DNA of 63,642 nt from Deltaproteobacteria bacterium (GTDB lineage Bacteria; Myxococcota_A; Polyangia; Haliangiales; SHYZ01). The notes under the pieces were generated by a model, which worked only from the letters and a program-made list of their open reading frames with translations, did no database searches and had not been told where the DNA came from. Within the stretch, counting starts at the first letter, position 1; each line of letters starts with the position of its first letter. The translations under genes were made by a program, and so were the position numbers. The stretch is taken from NCBI GenBank assembly GCA_016210055.1, contig JACQUZ010000145.1, forward strand, positions 1-63,642, read 5' to 3'. Of this stretch, positions 24,285-33,606 are shown in pieces.

Positions 24285-25627
24285 TGAAGTGGGTTGCCAT
24301 CGTTTCTCTTGCCTGTGGCTGCGTGGGTCCCAGCGCCTTCCCGTGCCAAGCGAGCGACCAGTGCGTCGGCCCGGGAGGTCAGGGGTTTTGCGAGCCTTTG
24401 GGTTACTGTAGTTTTCCCGACCCCACGTGCGGATCAGGGCGTCGATTTGGCGAGCACGTAACGACCGATCGCGCACTTAGGTGCACCGACCTTTTCTCCG
24501 GAGACGGTGGTGGCAGAGACGGTGCCCCGGCGTGCAAGCCGCTCGTGGGGATGGAAGAGATCGCGGCGGGGCGCGAGCACGCCTGCGCCCGCGCCGGGGG
24601 GAACGTCTGGTGCTGGGGACGAAACAACCTGGGGCAGGTCGGGGATGGAACCTCTGGCAATATCCGCACGCGCCCGACGCAAGTGGCAGGCCTCGAGGGC
24701 GCCACCCAGCTTGCGCTCGGCCTTGGTCACAGCTGTGCCCGAACTGCTGACGGCAAGGTGAGCTGCTTTGGCGACAACGGGCAGGGGCAGCTCGGCAATG
24801 GCACCGTGGGTGGAAGCGTGAGCTGGGTGGGGGAGGTCACGTCCCTCTCGGGCATTGACGTCATCCGTGCCGGGGAACGGCATGTGTTGGCCCTGCGGTC
24901 TGACGGCGCCGTGCTCAGCTGGGGGGCCAACGCGTACGGACAAGGTGGGTTCGATCCAGAGGGCAATGCCGGGACGCCTTCCTTGGTGGCTATCTCGTCG
25001 GTCGTCGAGATCTCTGCCGGAAATCGGCACTCGTGCGCGATGACCAGGGGCGGGACCTCGCCGGCCGAGGCCTGGTGCTGGGGAAACAACCACGTGGGGG
25101 AGCTGGGCATCGGCTCGATCGAGGACAAGAACTACTTTGGCCCGATGCACGTGGTGAGCTTGCCGAACATCTCGTTCATCGCGTCGGGTCACGAGACGAG
25201 CTGCGCGATCACCGCGGGGACAGAAGTCTACTGCTGGGGGCGCAACGACAAGGGTCAGCTGGGGTTTGGCCCGTCGGGGAACAACCAGCCCACGCCGGCG
25301 AAGGTGCTCGTCCTCAAGGATGCGTTCGGCATCTCCCTCGGGGACAAGCACACCTGCGCTTGGAAGGTGGATGGTTCCCTTTGGTGCTGGGGGGACAACG
25401 AGCAATCCCAGTTCGGCCAGAAGACCACGAGCGCGATGGAACCGGTCCCAGCGCGCCTGGACCTGCCTTTTGGCACGAAGCAGCTCGCCATCGGTGGGGC
25501 GTTTTCGTGCGCGCTGACCTTGGAAGGCGCGGTGTACTGCTTTGGCGACAACAGCTACGGGCAGCTGGGCAACGGCGCCTCGGGCACGCAGCGCGCGCTC
25601 GCGCCGATGGCGACGTGTGCACCTTAG
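24284..25627 (+). CDS. RCC1-repeat lipoprotein
   Basis: A 447-aa exported protein with a short signal ending SLACGC, a Cys-rich region (about 20-80), then seven RCC1/alpha-tubulin-suppressor-like repeats. Each has the form GxxHxCA...G.vxCWGxNxxGQLG, for example GGNVWCWGRNNLGQVGDG and GTEVYCWGRNDKGQLGFG. Seven repeats make a complete seven-bladed propeller, a likely binding platform on the cell surface. Cys at two fixed places in most blades suggests disulphides, fitting an extracytoplasmic location. It is the last gene of the kinase unit and faces the second cytochrome cluster 4 bases away. Confidence 0.85.
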   Translation: MKWVAIVSLACGCVGPSAFPCQASDQCVGPGGQGFCEPLGYCSFPDPTCGSGRRFGEHVTTDRALRCTDLFSGDGGGRDGAPACKPLVGMEEIAAGREHACARAGGNVWCWGRNNLGQVGDGTSGNIRTRPTQVAGLEGATQLALGLGHSCARTADGKVSCFGDNGQGQLGNGTVGGSVSWVGEVTSLSGIDVIRAGERHVLALRSDGAVLSWGANAYGQGGFDPEGNAGTPSLVAISSVVEISAGNRHSCAMTRGGTSPAEAWCWGNNHVGELGIGSIEDKNYFGPMHVVSLPNISFIASGHETSCAITAGTEVYCWGRNDKGQLGFGPSGNNQPTPAKVLVLKDAFGISLGDKHTCAWKVDGSLWCWGDNEQSQFGQKTTSAMEPVPARLDLPFGTKQLAIGGAFSCALTLEGAVYCFGDNSYGQLGNGASGTQRALAPMATCAP

Positions 25628-25631
25628 GTCC

Positions 25632-27203
25632 TCAGTGCCGCGGCCGTTTCCCATGGCAGCGCACGCAGTCGTGACCGGTCACCTTGAACGCGACCGCCCC
25701 ATTGTGGCAGGCGGTGCACGCGTTCTTTGGCGGGGGGCGCATGCCCGAGAGTGCGTTGGCTGCGCTGGCCCCAACATGGCAGCCTTCGCAGGGGAGCGGG
25801 TCCCCAGACGGGCCAGACGGGGAAGAAAAGTGGTGTCGCGCGTGGGAGAAGCGATCGGCGACAGACCAGGGCGAACGGGCCCGCGCTTCATCGCGTGCCG
25901 GGTAGAGCCCCATCACGTGGCAGGCGTCGCATGAAAGAAGCCGTGGCTCGGGCCCCTGCGACGCGGCGTGACACGGCGGCGTGCCCCCTTCGTGAGTGGA
26001 GCAGGACGCATGCCCCTTGCCCAAGCGCATCTCCGGGCCCCCCGTGATGCCGACGTGGCACGCTTCGCACCAAGGGGAAATCGGGGCGTGCCGGGCATGA
26101 GAAAACTCGACTCCGAACTCGGTCACCGGACGTCTCGGCGCGTCGGCCTTGAGGGCGCGGAACGGCTCGGTTCCCACGTGGCAGGTGCCGCACGTGCGAG
26201 GCGTGGCCGAGCGAAAATCGTCTGCGTGGCAGTCCGCACTTGCACAAGGGAAGTGCCGTGCCGAAGGCGGAGTGGGCGCGCCTGTCGTGTCTAGGCCATG
26301 ACAGTCCGAGCACGACGAGGGTGCCCCGCGCGCGGCGTGTGCCCTGTGCTCGTAGGGCGCGTTGGCGAGAAGCGCGGGGAGGGCCGCGCGTTCCCCCTTG
26401 GCGTGGCAAAGACGGCAACTCGGCGCATGGGTGGAGAAGGCCGACTTGCCGTCGTGGCACGACTCGCAGGCACGCATGGGTGGAGCCGGAATGGCTTCTT
26501 CAGAGGCGTGGTTCACGTTCTCGTGACAGAGGAGACACCTCTCACCACCCTTGGTCCGTTGCGTTGACAGGTGGGAGGCATGGGAGAACAGCGACGTGAC
26601 GGGGAAGAGGGAACGGACCACGTGCGGCGAGACCGGGCGCCCGGCGATGGCGACGTGGCACCCCTCACACTTGGACATGGTCACTTTCGCGCCTCCTCTG
26701 GGGATCGCCGAGTGACAACCTGCACAGCGACCATGGGGCTTGCGCTCGTGCCGGGAAATGCCTGGGGCGGCGTGGCATTCCTCACATCCGGCACGCCCAC
26801 CGGCACGACTTGAGGCCGCATGGCGGTCGTGGGCGAACAGGATTCCAAAGTCGCGCCCCATGTCGTACGGGGGGTAATACGGCCTTCGAGACAACTGGGT
26901 GGGGCTGGCCGCGAGGTGGCATGAATGGCAAATGGGACCTAGCGGGCCGAGCCCACGTGGCGGCGCGCCGTGGCATTCCGGCGTGAAACAGGCGGAGTGG
27001 CCTGGGCGGACCGGACGTTGGCTCCGGTCCAGGCCGTGGCAGAAGGCGCAAGGGGGTGGTTCATTGGCTGCGGCCACGACTTTCCCTTCGTGGATGCCGT
27101 GATCAAACCCAAGGGGTTCCCCCGCGACGGACATCGCGGGTCGCGCGAGAGCAAAGCACGCGGCCAAGGACAAGACAAAGGCGGCGCGGCGACCCCTGAT
27201 CAT
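25632..27203 (-). CDS. 17-haem c-type cytochrome
   Basis: A 523-aa exported protein (signal AAFVLSLAACFALARPAMS; the Cys may form a lipobox). It has 15 CXXCH and two CX4CH motifs (CFTPECH, CASADCH). An eighteenth site, CSTHEGGTPPCH (CX9CH), stands in the same context as the CX4CH motifs. Repeated FxHxxH segments (FDHGIHE, FAHDRHA, FSHASHL, FSHARHA) precede motifs, as in c7-type domains. The ATG overlaps the barrel gene stop by one base; a longer open frame inside the barrel gene is not real. It is the last gene of the second conduit cluster and probably periplasmic. Confidence 0.9.
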   Translation of the reverse strand: MIRGRRAAFVLSLAACFALARPAMSVAGEPLGFDHGIHEGKVVAAANEPPPCAFCHGLDRSQRPVRPGHSACFTPECHGAPPRGLGPLGPICHSCHLAASPTQLSRRPYYPPYDMGRDFGILFAHDRHAASSRAGGRAGCEECHAAPGISRHERKPHGRCAGCHSAIPRGGAKVTMSKCEGCHVAIAGRPVSPHVVRSLFPVTSLFSHASHLSTQRTKGGERCLLCHENVNHASEEAIPAPPMRACESCHDGKSAFSTHAPSCRLCHAKGERAALPALLANAPYEHRAHAARGAPSSCSDCHGLDTTGAPTPPSARHFPCASADCHADDFRSATPRTCGTCHVGTEPFRALKADAPRRPVTEFGVEFSHARHAPISPWCEACHVGITGGPEMRLGKGHASCSTHEGGTPPCHAASQGPEPRLLSCDACHVMGLYPARDEARARSPWSVADRFSHARHHFSSPSGPSGDPLPCEGCHVGASAANALSGMRPPPKNACTACHNGAVAFKVTGHDCVRCHGKRPRH

Positions 27204-28813
27204 CAGAACGAAGCCTCCGCCACGATGCGCAAGGTCTGCAGGCCGGAAAGCTCGGGGGCTAGGTCTTCGATCTCCCCGGTCACGTCGTATTCGACCACGG
27301 TCCGGATCGCTCGCCCAACCCACCCCTCCAGGCGAAAGCGCCCTCCCAGCCTGAGATGGTCCCCCATGCGCAAGGTGGGTGCCCCTGGCGGTAGCCGGGG
27401 GATGTGCTCGGCGTAATGCCGCAGGTACACCTGCCCTCCTGCAGCGAAGCGCTTGGGCCCAAGGGAATGGCGCACCTCGGCCAGAACCTGGGCCTGCCCT
27501 TTCTCGCCCCAGGCTGCGGTGGGCGCGAGCGTCGCGGCCGCGATCACTTCGGGTCGGTAGAAACGCCTGAGCTCTGCCTCGACCCCCGCCGAAAGGCCAC
27601 CGCGGAACCGGGCGCTCACGCCACCTGTGACCTCGACGCTGCTCGGCCAAAATGCGGATCCATCGGGATCCCCATGCGCGTACGTGGCTCCGGCCCCCAC
27701 GAGCACGTCCCAGTTGCCAAAGAGCACCGTGCCGGCACGCGAAACAACGCGCAGGTGGGGCACCACGGGACCCAGGTACAGGCGGAGGCGTGGCGTCTCG
27801 TCGCCCGCCTGCGGCCGCGTGAGAAACAGGTCGTACATCCAGTCGTGCGATCGCCGCTCCTCCAGCTCGGCGCTAAGGAGCGCCTTTTCCCCAACCCGGG
27901 CCCGAGCCCCCAAGTGGAATCGGGCGAGATCTCCGTCCATGAACCGAGCGGTGGCCGTGACAGACGTCGTCCTGCTGGGCCAAGCACTAAGGACGGCTTG
28001 GCGGTGGGCGTGTGGGCCCACGCTCAAGAGGTCCAAAGAAGCGCCGAGAGGCAAGCGCACGAGGGAATGCAATCGCAAGGCAATCGAAGCGCCCGTGACT
28101 TTCATGGCCGCGGCGGAAAGGGGCTGAAAGCCATCCGAACCACGGCCGTACGTGCTGACGCGGTCCCCGGCGATGAGAACCACGTCTACCGGCTTCGTCT
28201 CGTACGCGGCCAAGAGGCCGTCAAAGTGGAGCAGCCCGAGACCATGACGGAATTGGCGTCCGGAACGAAGGCGAAGGGGGCTCAGCCAACGCGGCCCGAG
28301 GTCGCGAATCTCCCAGTAAGCCGAGCGGAGGAGAAACGTGCTCTCGCTCGCAGCGGCGTCGAACACGGATGGAATGCTCGATGCCCTTGGGGTCCCATTC
28401 TGCACGAACATGTTTCCTGCCAGGTAAGTGGCGAGGGATGGGGTGAGGATCCCCTGGGTCCCCGCCACGAGGTCACCCGTCGTGTAGAGCCTGGTCTCGC
28501 GGAGCTCCGGGGCCGGCGCGGTGCCCGAGGGCCGGCGGATATCGCCCTGGTCGATGCCGTAGCCGAGTTGCACGCGAAGGATGGTGCGGTGTTCCAGGTC
28601 ACGCAGATCTTGGGGGAGGGGGGCGTAGCGCACCTCGTTCGGATGGCGAGGAGGTTCCGTTCTCGGAGCAGGCGGCTGCGCGGCGTACTCCGCACGCATG
28701 GCCAGAGTGGCCTTTTCGGGGATCCGTCGCACGCGAAGGTCCAGGGCGTGCGCAAGGGACGTGCCCGGAACCGCGGACGAGAGAACGGCCATCCACACCA
28801 CGAGCGACTTCAT
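27203..28813 (-). CDS. Outer-membrane beta-barrel protein of the second cytochrome cluster
   Basis: A 536-aa exported protein (signal MKSLVVWMAVLSSAVPGTSLAHA) rich in alternating amphipathic strands. Examples are STFLLRSAYWEIRDLGPRWL, RQFRHGLGLLHFDGLLAAYE and LRLYLGPVVPHLRVVSRAG. The last residue is Phe (IVAEASF), the usual barrel-assembly signal. No haem or enzymatic motif is present. Flanked on both sides by multihaem cytochromes and overlapping both genes, it is the best candidate for the porin sheath of this conduit. It is clearly longer than the first cluster's barrel (385 aa), so the two are not recent duplicates. Confidence 0.78.
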   Translation of the reverse strand: MKSLVVWMAVLSSAVPGTSLAHALDLRVRRIPEKATLAMRAEYAAQPPAPRTEPPRHPNEVRYAPLPQDLRDLEHRTILRVQLGYGIDQGDIRRPSGTAPAPELRETRLYTTGDLVAGTQGILTPSLATYLAGNMFVQNGTPRASSIPSVFDAAASESTFLLRSAYWEIRDLGPRWLSPLRLRSGRQFRHGLGLLHFDGLLAAYETKPVDVVLIAGDRVSTYGRGSDGFQPLSAAAMKVTGASIALRLHSLVRLPLGASLDLLSVGPHAHRQAVLSAWPSRTTSVTATARFMDGDLARFHLGARARVGEKALLSAELEERRSHDWMYDLFLTRPQAGDETPRLRLYLGPVVPHLRVVSRAGTVLFGNWDVLVGAGATYAHGDPDGSAFWPSSVEVTGGVSARFRGGLSAGVEAELRRFYRPEVIAAATLAPTAAWGEKGQAQVLAEVRHSLGPKRFAAGGQVYLRHYAEHIPRLPPGAPTLRMGDHLRLGGRFRLEGWVGRAIRTVVEYDVTGEIEDLAPELSGLQTLRIVAEASF

Positions 28814-30105
28814 TCGTGGCACCCCGAACGAGAACAGTCGTGGAGCGGTGCGTGACACGCGAGGCATGCCCGCGTGTCACGCCGAGCGAGGGGCGCGTGG
28901 CCGGGCTCAGCCATGCCGCTTCTCTCGGCAAAGCCCTTAAGGGGGAAGTGCGACCTCGGCGGGCGCGCGTGGCAGGTGACGCAGAATTCCCCGTCGTGGC
29001 AGGTCGCGCAGCGCTCGGTATTCGTGAGGGCAGACGGCCCGTGGTCGTACTCGCGAAAGGTGGCCACGTGATCCTGTGGTCGGCTCACCCGATGGCAGTC
29101 CGAGCAGGATTCCTGGTTCGATCCCGACATCGCGGAATGGCAGCGCGCACAGCGCTGGGCGAGCGACCGCGCGAAAGCCGCGTGGTCAAGGCGAAAGGCG
29201 AGGGTGTGGTCGTCAGGTCTTTCGCGCGGTGGCAGGTGCGACCGGGGCGCGACGAACGAGGAGAGCCCAGCGCGCTCGTGGCTGTGGCAGATCTCGCACC
29301 GGGACATCCTCACCGCAAGGGGTGCCCGGTTTTCGTCTTCATGGCAATCAACACAGGTAGCGGTGGTGGGCGTGGCGCTCTCGACCGTGCTCGCCTGGGA
29401 CGCGATGGTGCGATGGCAGGTCACGCACGGGATGTCCTTTCCGCGTGCGTCGACTTGGTGGCGCTCGTGTGCAAAGCCGAGGTCCCCGCGGATGAGCTTT
29501 CGCGCGCGCGCAGGGTCCTCGCTGCGGCGCACGTGGCAGCGGCCGCATTCCTCCATTTGAGGCCGAACGGACGGACGCCCACCATGGCACCGGCGACACG
29601 CCTCGTGCCCCGGCAGCGGGGAACCTTCCTCCTCGATGACACGGGGATGGCAATCGCCGCAGCTCACGTGGAAGCCCAGCCGGGCATCAAGGAGGTCCTT
29701 GGATAGGTGCACGGCATGGGAGAACTCGGAAGCAAGGGCCCTCGGGCCCGCTCGGGGCGGATAGGGCGCAGGAGTCGTACCTTCGGCATGAGAGGTCACG
29801 ATCTGCCCGTGGCAGAGGGTGCACATGCGGCCCGGCAGGGCAAAAAAGGCCTGGGCATGGCAGCCCGATTCATCGCACGGGGCATGCTGGGCGGCCCCCG
29901 GTCGAACTAGGCCGCCCGCGGGCGAGGACGCGTGGCAACGCGCGCACGGGATCTGCCGGTGGTGCTCGCTTTCGTGTGGAAATCGGTACGGGCTTGCGTG
30001 GGCCTTGGCCTGCTCTTGCGAGGGCTTCCGACCTGCGCAGCCAGGCCCGAGCGCCATGATGAAAAGCCACGCAGCTAGGTTCAAGAGGGGCGCCGATCGA
30101 TGCAT
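28810..30105 (-). CDS. 15-haem c-type cytochrome lipoprotein
   Basis: A 431-aa lipoprotein (signal ending IMALGPGC) with 13 CXXCH and two CX4CH motifs (CDESGCH near the start and CSRSGCH as almost the last residues). FxHxxH ligand segments are present (FSHAVHL, FAHERHQ); one has degenerated to LDHAAFA. The lipid anchor and position directly upstream of the barrel gene suggest an outer-membrane cytochrome, with the 17-haem protein on the other side. The gene begins 15 bases after the TPR lipoprotein and overlaps the barrel start by four bases. Confidence 0.9.
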   Translation of the reverse strand: MHRSAPLLNLAAWLFIMALGPGCAGRKPSQEQAKAHASPYRFPHESEHHRQIPCARCHASSPAGGLVRPGAAQHAPCDESGCHAQAFFALPGRMCTLCHGQIVTSHAEGTTPAPYPPRAGPRALASEFSHAVHLSKDLLDARLGFHVSCGDCHPRVIEEEGSPLPGHEACRRCHGGRPSVRPQMEECGRCHVRRSEDPARARKLIRGDLGFAHERHQVDARGKDIPCVTCHRTIASQASTVESATPTTATCVDCHEDENRAPLAVRMSRCEICHSHERAGLSSFVAPRSHLPPRERPDDHTLAFRLDHAAFARSLAQRCARCHSAMSGSNQESCSDCHRVSRPQDHVATFREYDHGPSALTNTERCATCHDGEFCVTCHARPPRSHFPLKGFAERSGMAEPGHAPLARRDTRACLACHAPLHDCSRSGCHE

Positions 30106-30120
30106 TCAGGCGCCCGTAGG

Positions 30121-32304
30121 TTACCTCGTAGGCGGCCCGTTTTGCAGAAAGTACTGCGCCATGTCGTACTCGAAGAAGCCGAGCATGTCGGTGGCGATCA
30201 CCCTGCGGAGGAACTCGGTGGCCTCGCGCTTCTGCTTGCGCGCGAAGCACTGCATGGCCTCGTAGAAATAGGCCTCCGCGCGTCTTCCTCTAGTATCGGC
30301 AACCTTGAGGAGCTCCTCGAGAGTCGTCTTTCCCAGCGCATGCCGAGCGAGATGCTCGTACCAGCGGTTGCCCGTGCGCTCGGCGAGATAGTCCATGGCC
30401 AGCTTGTCCGGCTCCATTTCGCGGGCCCGGGCAAAGCCTACGATCCACAGGGTGGTGTATGCCTTGAAATACTCATCGACCTCGCTCCTCCCCAAGGCGC
30501 GGTGGTACGCGTCGAGCGCCGAGGGGAACTCCCCGCGGAGAAGGAGAAACGCAATGGCGTCGGCATAGACGCCGGCCTGCTCCGGGTCGGCGTCCACGGA
30601 TTGCTCGAATGCATGCCGCGCATCGCCAGTGCGTCCGAGGTGGAAGAGCAGGCGCGCCTTTTCGCCCGCGGCGTGCGCCCTCGCCGAGGGTGAGAGCGAC
30701 GTGAGGAGCAGTGGCTCCCACTCGGCCAGGGCTTTTTCCCAGCGAGCCGTGGCCCCGTCCTTCTTGCCCATGGATGACAGCGCTTCACCTGCCAATCGCC
30801 CGAGCCTCGCCCGGTCGTACTGCCATTCGAGGGACTCCTCGCGTGGGATGGCGATGGCCGCGTCGAGGAAGGACAGCGCCCGGGCGAAGTCCCTGCGCTT
30901 CTGCGAGATGACCGCCAGCTGCTCGAGGGCATCGGCGTGGGGACCCGTGGCGCTCGCCTTCTGGAACAGGCCCGCCGCGGCTTCGACGTAACCGGCGTTT
31001 ACGAGACCTCTTCCCAGCGTGACCTGCGCGTCAGAAAGTGGTGGCTCGAGACGCTTTCCAGGCCAGCGCTTGCGCGCTTCGTCATGGAAGGCCGAAATTC
31101 GGGCGACCTCCTTGCGGGCCGCGTCGATGCGTTCGGCCGAAACCAGGTCGATGAGCCTCAGGTGATAGAGCTTCATCAGGTAGCCGGCAATCTCATGGTC
31201 ACCTGGGGCGAGGCGGCGCGCGTTCTCGATCCACTGGATGGCCATCGGGAGGTCCCTAAGCTTGTACGAAGCCTCGCCGACACAGGCTGCGAGCTCGATC
31301 GACGAGGGAACATGCCTTGCCCCCACCTCACAGACCTTGCGAGCGGCAACCAGGCTGGCCCTCGCTGCCCCAAAGTCGCCGTCGTCCTGGGGCAGGAAGA
31401 CGGCCGCCAGGGCGAGCCATGACTTGGCGGTCGCGCTCGTACCGAGGGCTTCCGTGAGACGCCTGCGCAGCTCCTCTTCGTCGCCGACCTGTCCGGCGAG
31501 ACCAGAGACAATGGGAAGCGCGGCGGGAAGACGATCGGCCAAGACGTGGGCGCGCACCAGGTTCCAGGTGGGGCGCAGGATGCCTCCTTCGTGGACTCCA
31601 AGGAGACGTAGCCTGGCTTCGCCCTGCTCGAGCGCCTTCCGCAGCGCATCGTGCCTCGCGAGGTAATGAGCCACGAGTGTCTCGGTCACCCAGGGAGACG
31701 GGAAATGAAGAATCACTTTCTCGAAGACGGCGATGGGCCGCGAGTGCTGCGCTCCTTCTCCTTTTTCGGCAACGGCGAGGTCGTCGAGGTAGCTGGCGAT
31801 CTCCTCGTAGCGCTTCTTGTGGGCCTCGGCCTGGTCCGGATTGACGGCGATGAGGGCGGCGAGCGCCGTGATCGTCTCAAGCCCGGCCCCCGTCTGGGAA
31901 AACTGCCGATAGATGAGATCCGCGGTGCGCCCAAGGAGGGCGAGTTCTGGGGACACGGGGGTTTTCCAAAGCTCCCGGGGATCCCACAGGGCGAGCGCCT
32001 GCTCAAAGACAGCAAATGCCTCCTTGGGCCTCTTGTCGCCAAGCTCGAGGATGATTCGCTCATGGGCGACCAAGAGCTCGCGCCGACGGGTGGCGCGCGT
32101 CGGGTCACCGAGATCAAGGGTCGCAAAGAGCGCGTGAGCCCTCGCGAGGTCTTCCGGGTCGGCCAGGTCGAGCGGCGGGTCCTTCCTCGGCGGCAGGCCT
32201 GTGAGCACGTCGGAGAAAGACACCGAGCCAGGTTTTTGCGGGTGCCCACAGGCAAGAACCCCCCAGGCGACGAGCGCGGTGAGGAGGGGGGAAATGAGTC
32301 GCAT
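30121..32304 (-). CDS. Large TPR lipoprotein
   Basis: A 727-aa protein whose ATG at 32304 gives a clear lipoprotein signal (LLTALVAWGVLACG). The rest is helical with repeated TPR-like units, best seen in the C-terminal half: FARALSFLDAAIAIPREE, RHAFEQSVDADPEQAGVYAD, SALDAYHRALG and RAEAYFYEAMQCFARK. TPR lipoproteins commonly serve as assembly platforms at the outer membrane. As the first gene of the second porin-cytochrome cluster it may help assemble the conduit, but that is inference from position. No haem motif is present. Confidence 0.78.
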   Translation of the reverse strand: MRLISPLLTALVAWGVLACGHPQKPGSVSFSDVLTGLPPRKDPPLDLADPEDLARAHALFATLDLGDPTRATRRRELLVAHERIILELGDKRPKEAFAVFEQALALWDPRELWKTPVSPELALLGRTADLIYRQFSQTGAGLETITALAALIAVNPDQAEAHKKRYEEIASYLDDLAVAEKGEGAQHSRPIAVFEKVILHFPSPWVTETLVAHYLARHDALRKALEQGEARLRLLGVHEGGILRPTWNLVRAHVLADRLPAALPIVSGLAGQVGDEEELRRRLTEALGTSATAKSWLALAAVFLPQDDGDFGAARASLVAARKVCEVGARHVPSSIELAACVGEASYKLRDLPMAIQWIENARRLAPGDHEIAGYLMKLYHLRLIDLVSAERIDAARKEVARISAFHDEARKRWPGKRLEPPLSDAQVTLGRGLVNAGYVEAAAGLFQKASATGPHADALEQLAVISQKRRDFARALSFLDAAIAIPREESLEWQYDRARLGRLAGEALSSMGKKDGATARWEKALAEWEPLLLTSLSPSARAHAAGEKARLLFHLGRTGDARHAFEQSVDADPEQAGVYADAIAFLLLRGEFPSALDAYHRALGRSEVDEYFKAYTTLWIVGFARAREMEPDKLAMDYLAERTGNRWYEHLARHALGKTTLEELLKVADTRGRRAEAYFYEAMQCFARKQKREATEFLRRVIATDMLGFFEYDMAQYFLQNGPPTR

Positions 32305-32388
32305 GCCAAAAGCATAGCAGGCGCGGGAATAGGCGTCGCGGCTCGGGCGTGTCACCCAAAGGACAAGTTATGATAGGTAGGCTTTGCC

Positions 32389-33606
32389 ATGACCGCCCAA
32401 TCGACTCCCTCCCTGCCCCCAATCGTTGTGCAAAAATACGGCGGCTCGTCGGTGGCGAGCGTCGACAAGCTGCGCCACGTGGCAAAACGCGTGGTGGGCA
32501 CCGCTTTGATGGGCAAGCGGGTGTGCGTGGTGGTGTCGGCCATGGGAGACACGACTGACGAGCTCCTTGCGCTGGCCAAGAAAGTTTCGGCTGCTCCTAC
32601 GCGCCGGGAGCTCGACATGCTCCTCTCCTGCGGAGAACGGATCTCGATGGCGCTCCTTTCCATGGCGATCGCCGAGCTCGGGCACGAGGCGATTTCGTTC
32701 ACCGGTTCCCAGTCGGGGATCATGACGAACGATCGTCATTCCGGCGCGCGAATCATCGAAGTACGGCCCGTGCGCATCCAAGATGAGCTCGACCGCGGGA
32801 AAATCGTGATCGTGGCGGGCTTCCAGGGCGTTTCGTACAAGAGGGAGATCACCACCTTGGGGCGAGGCGGCTCCGACACCACTGCGGTGGCCCTGGCTGC
32901 GGCTCTCGGGGCCGAGTACTGCGAAATCTGCTCCGACGTCGATGGCGTGTACAGCGGCGACCCCCGGGTCGTTGCGGCACCCAGGCTCCTTCGCGACGTC
33001 TCGTACGACGAAATGCAAGAGCTCGCCGAGCACGGCGCCAAGGTCCTCAATGCCCAGGCCGTGGAGCTGGCCCGGCAGGCAAAGATCGCGATCTACGCCC
33101 GGGGCACGGAAAAGGCGCCAGGCGCAGGCGGTGGAACGAGGGTCGGGGCACAAAGCGGCGTGGAGACGAGACGTGGCGCCGTAGGGGTTACGGGCCTGCG
33201 CGATCTCACTCGAGTCGGCGTCCGCGGCCAGGATGGAGGGCGGGAGCTCCTCGCGCTCCTCTGTGCCGAGACCGTGCCCGTGGTGCGAATCGCGAGCGGG
33301 GAAGAAGGGGCCCTGGCCCTTTTCATGCGGGAAAACATCCCCGACTGGGCCAAGGTCAAGGCCCGCCTGCTCTCCGCCCTCGAGCCGCACGGGGTGACCT
33401 GTGAAGAGGACTTGGCGGCCGCCTCGGTGGTCGGAGAGGGGATTGGGACATCCGCGGACGGGCTCGCGCGGGCCCTGGAGGTGGCGAGAAAGGAGGGGCA
33501 GGCTGTCCTCGGGTTTGACTCCTCGCCGCTCCGCTTGACCCTTTGTGTTGCGCCCGCTTCACTCGACACGCTCGTGAGGGCGCTCCACCGGGAATTCATC
33601 CAATGA
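32389..33606 (+). CDS. lysC: Aspartokinase
   Basis: A 405-aa aspartate kinase, the first enzyme of the lysine/threonine/methionine pathway. The nucleotide- and aspartate-binding motifs are [30 protein letters not shown] and [15 protein letters not shown]-terminal regulatory region (about 255-405) of ACT-like strands follows, shorter and more divergent than in E. coli LysC but like the monofunctional type. It heads a three-gene unit with the patatin gene, which overlaps its stop by four bases. The upstream spacer (32305-32388) divides it from the divergent TPR lipoprotein and should hold both promoters. Confidence 0.95.
   Translation: MTAQSTPSLPPIVVQKYGGSSVASVDKLRHVAKRVVGTALMGKRVCVVVSAMGDTTDELLALAKKVSAAPTRRELDMLLSCGERISMALLSMAIAELGHEAISFTGSQSGIMTNDRHSGARIIEVRPVRIQDELDRGKIVIVAGFQGVSYKREITTLGRGGSDTTAVALAAALGAEYCEICSDVDGVYSGDPRVVAAPRLLRDVSYDEMQELAEHGAKVLNAQAVELARQAKIAIYARGTEKAPGAGGGTRVGAQSGVETRRGAVGVTGLRDLTRVGVRGQDGGRELLALLCAETVPVVRIASGEEGALALFMRENIPDWAKVKARLLSALEPHGVTCEEDLAAASVVGEGIGTSADGLARALEVARKEGQAVLGFDSSPLRLTLCVAPASLDTLVRALHREFIQ

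Noticed and set aside
25632..27650. A longer 672-aa form of the 17-haem cytochrome starting at 27650
   Set aside because: The extra 149 residues lie inside the barrel gene in another frame and are Arg/Pro-rich; the ATG at 27203 is followed by a signal peptide and overlaps the barrel stop.
27404..28855. A 483-codon plus-strand frame opposite the second barrel gene
   Set aside because: It lacks a signal peptide or known motif, and the minus strand has a signal peptide, barrel-like strands and overlaps with both cytochrome genes.
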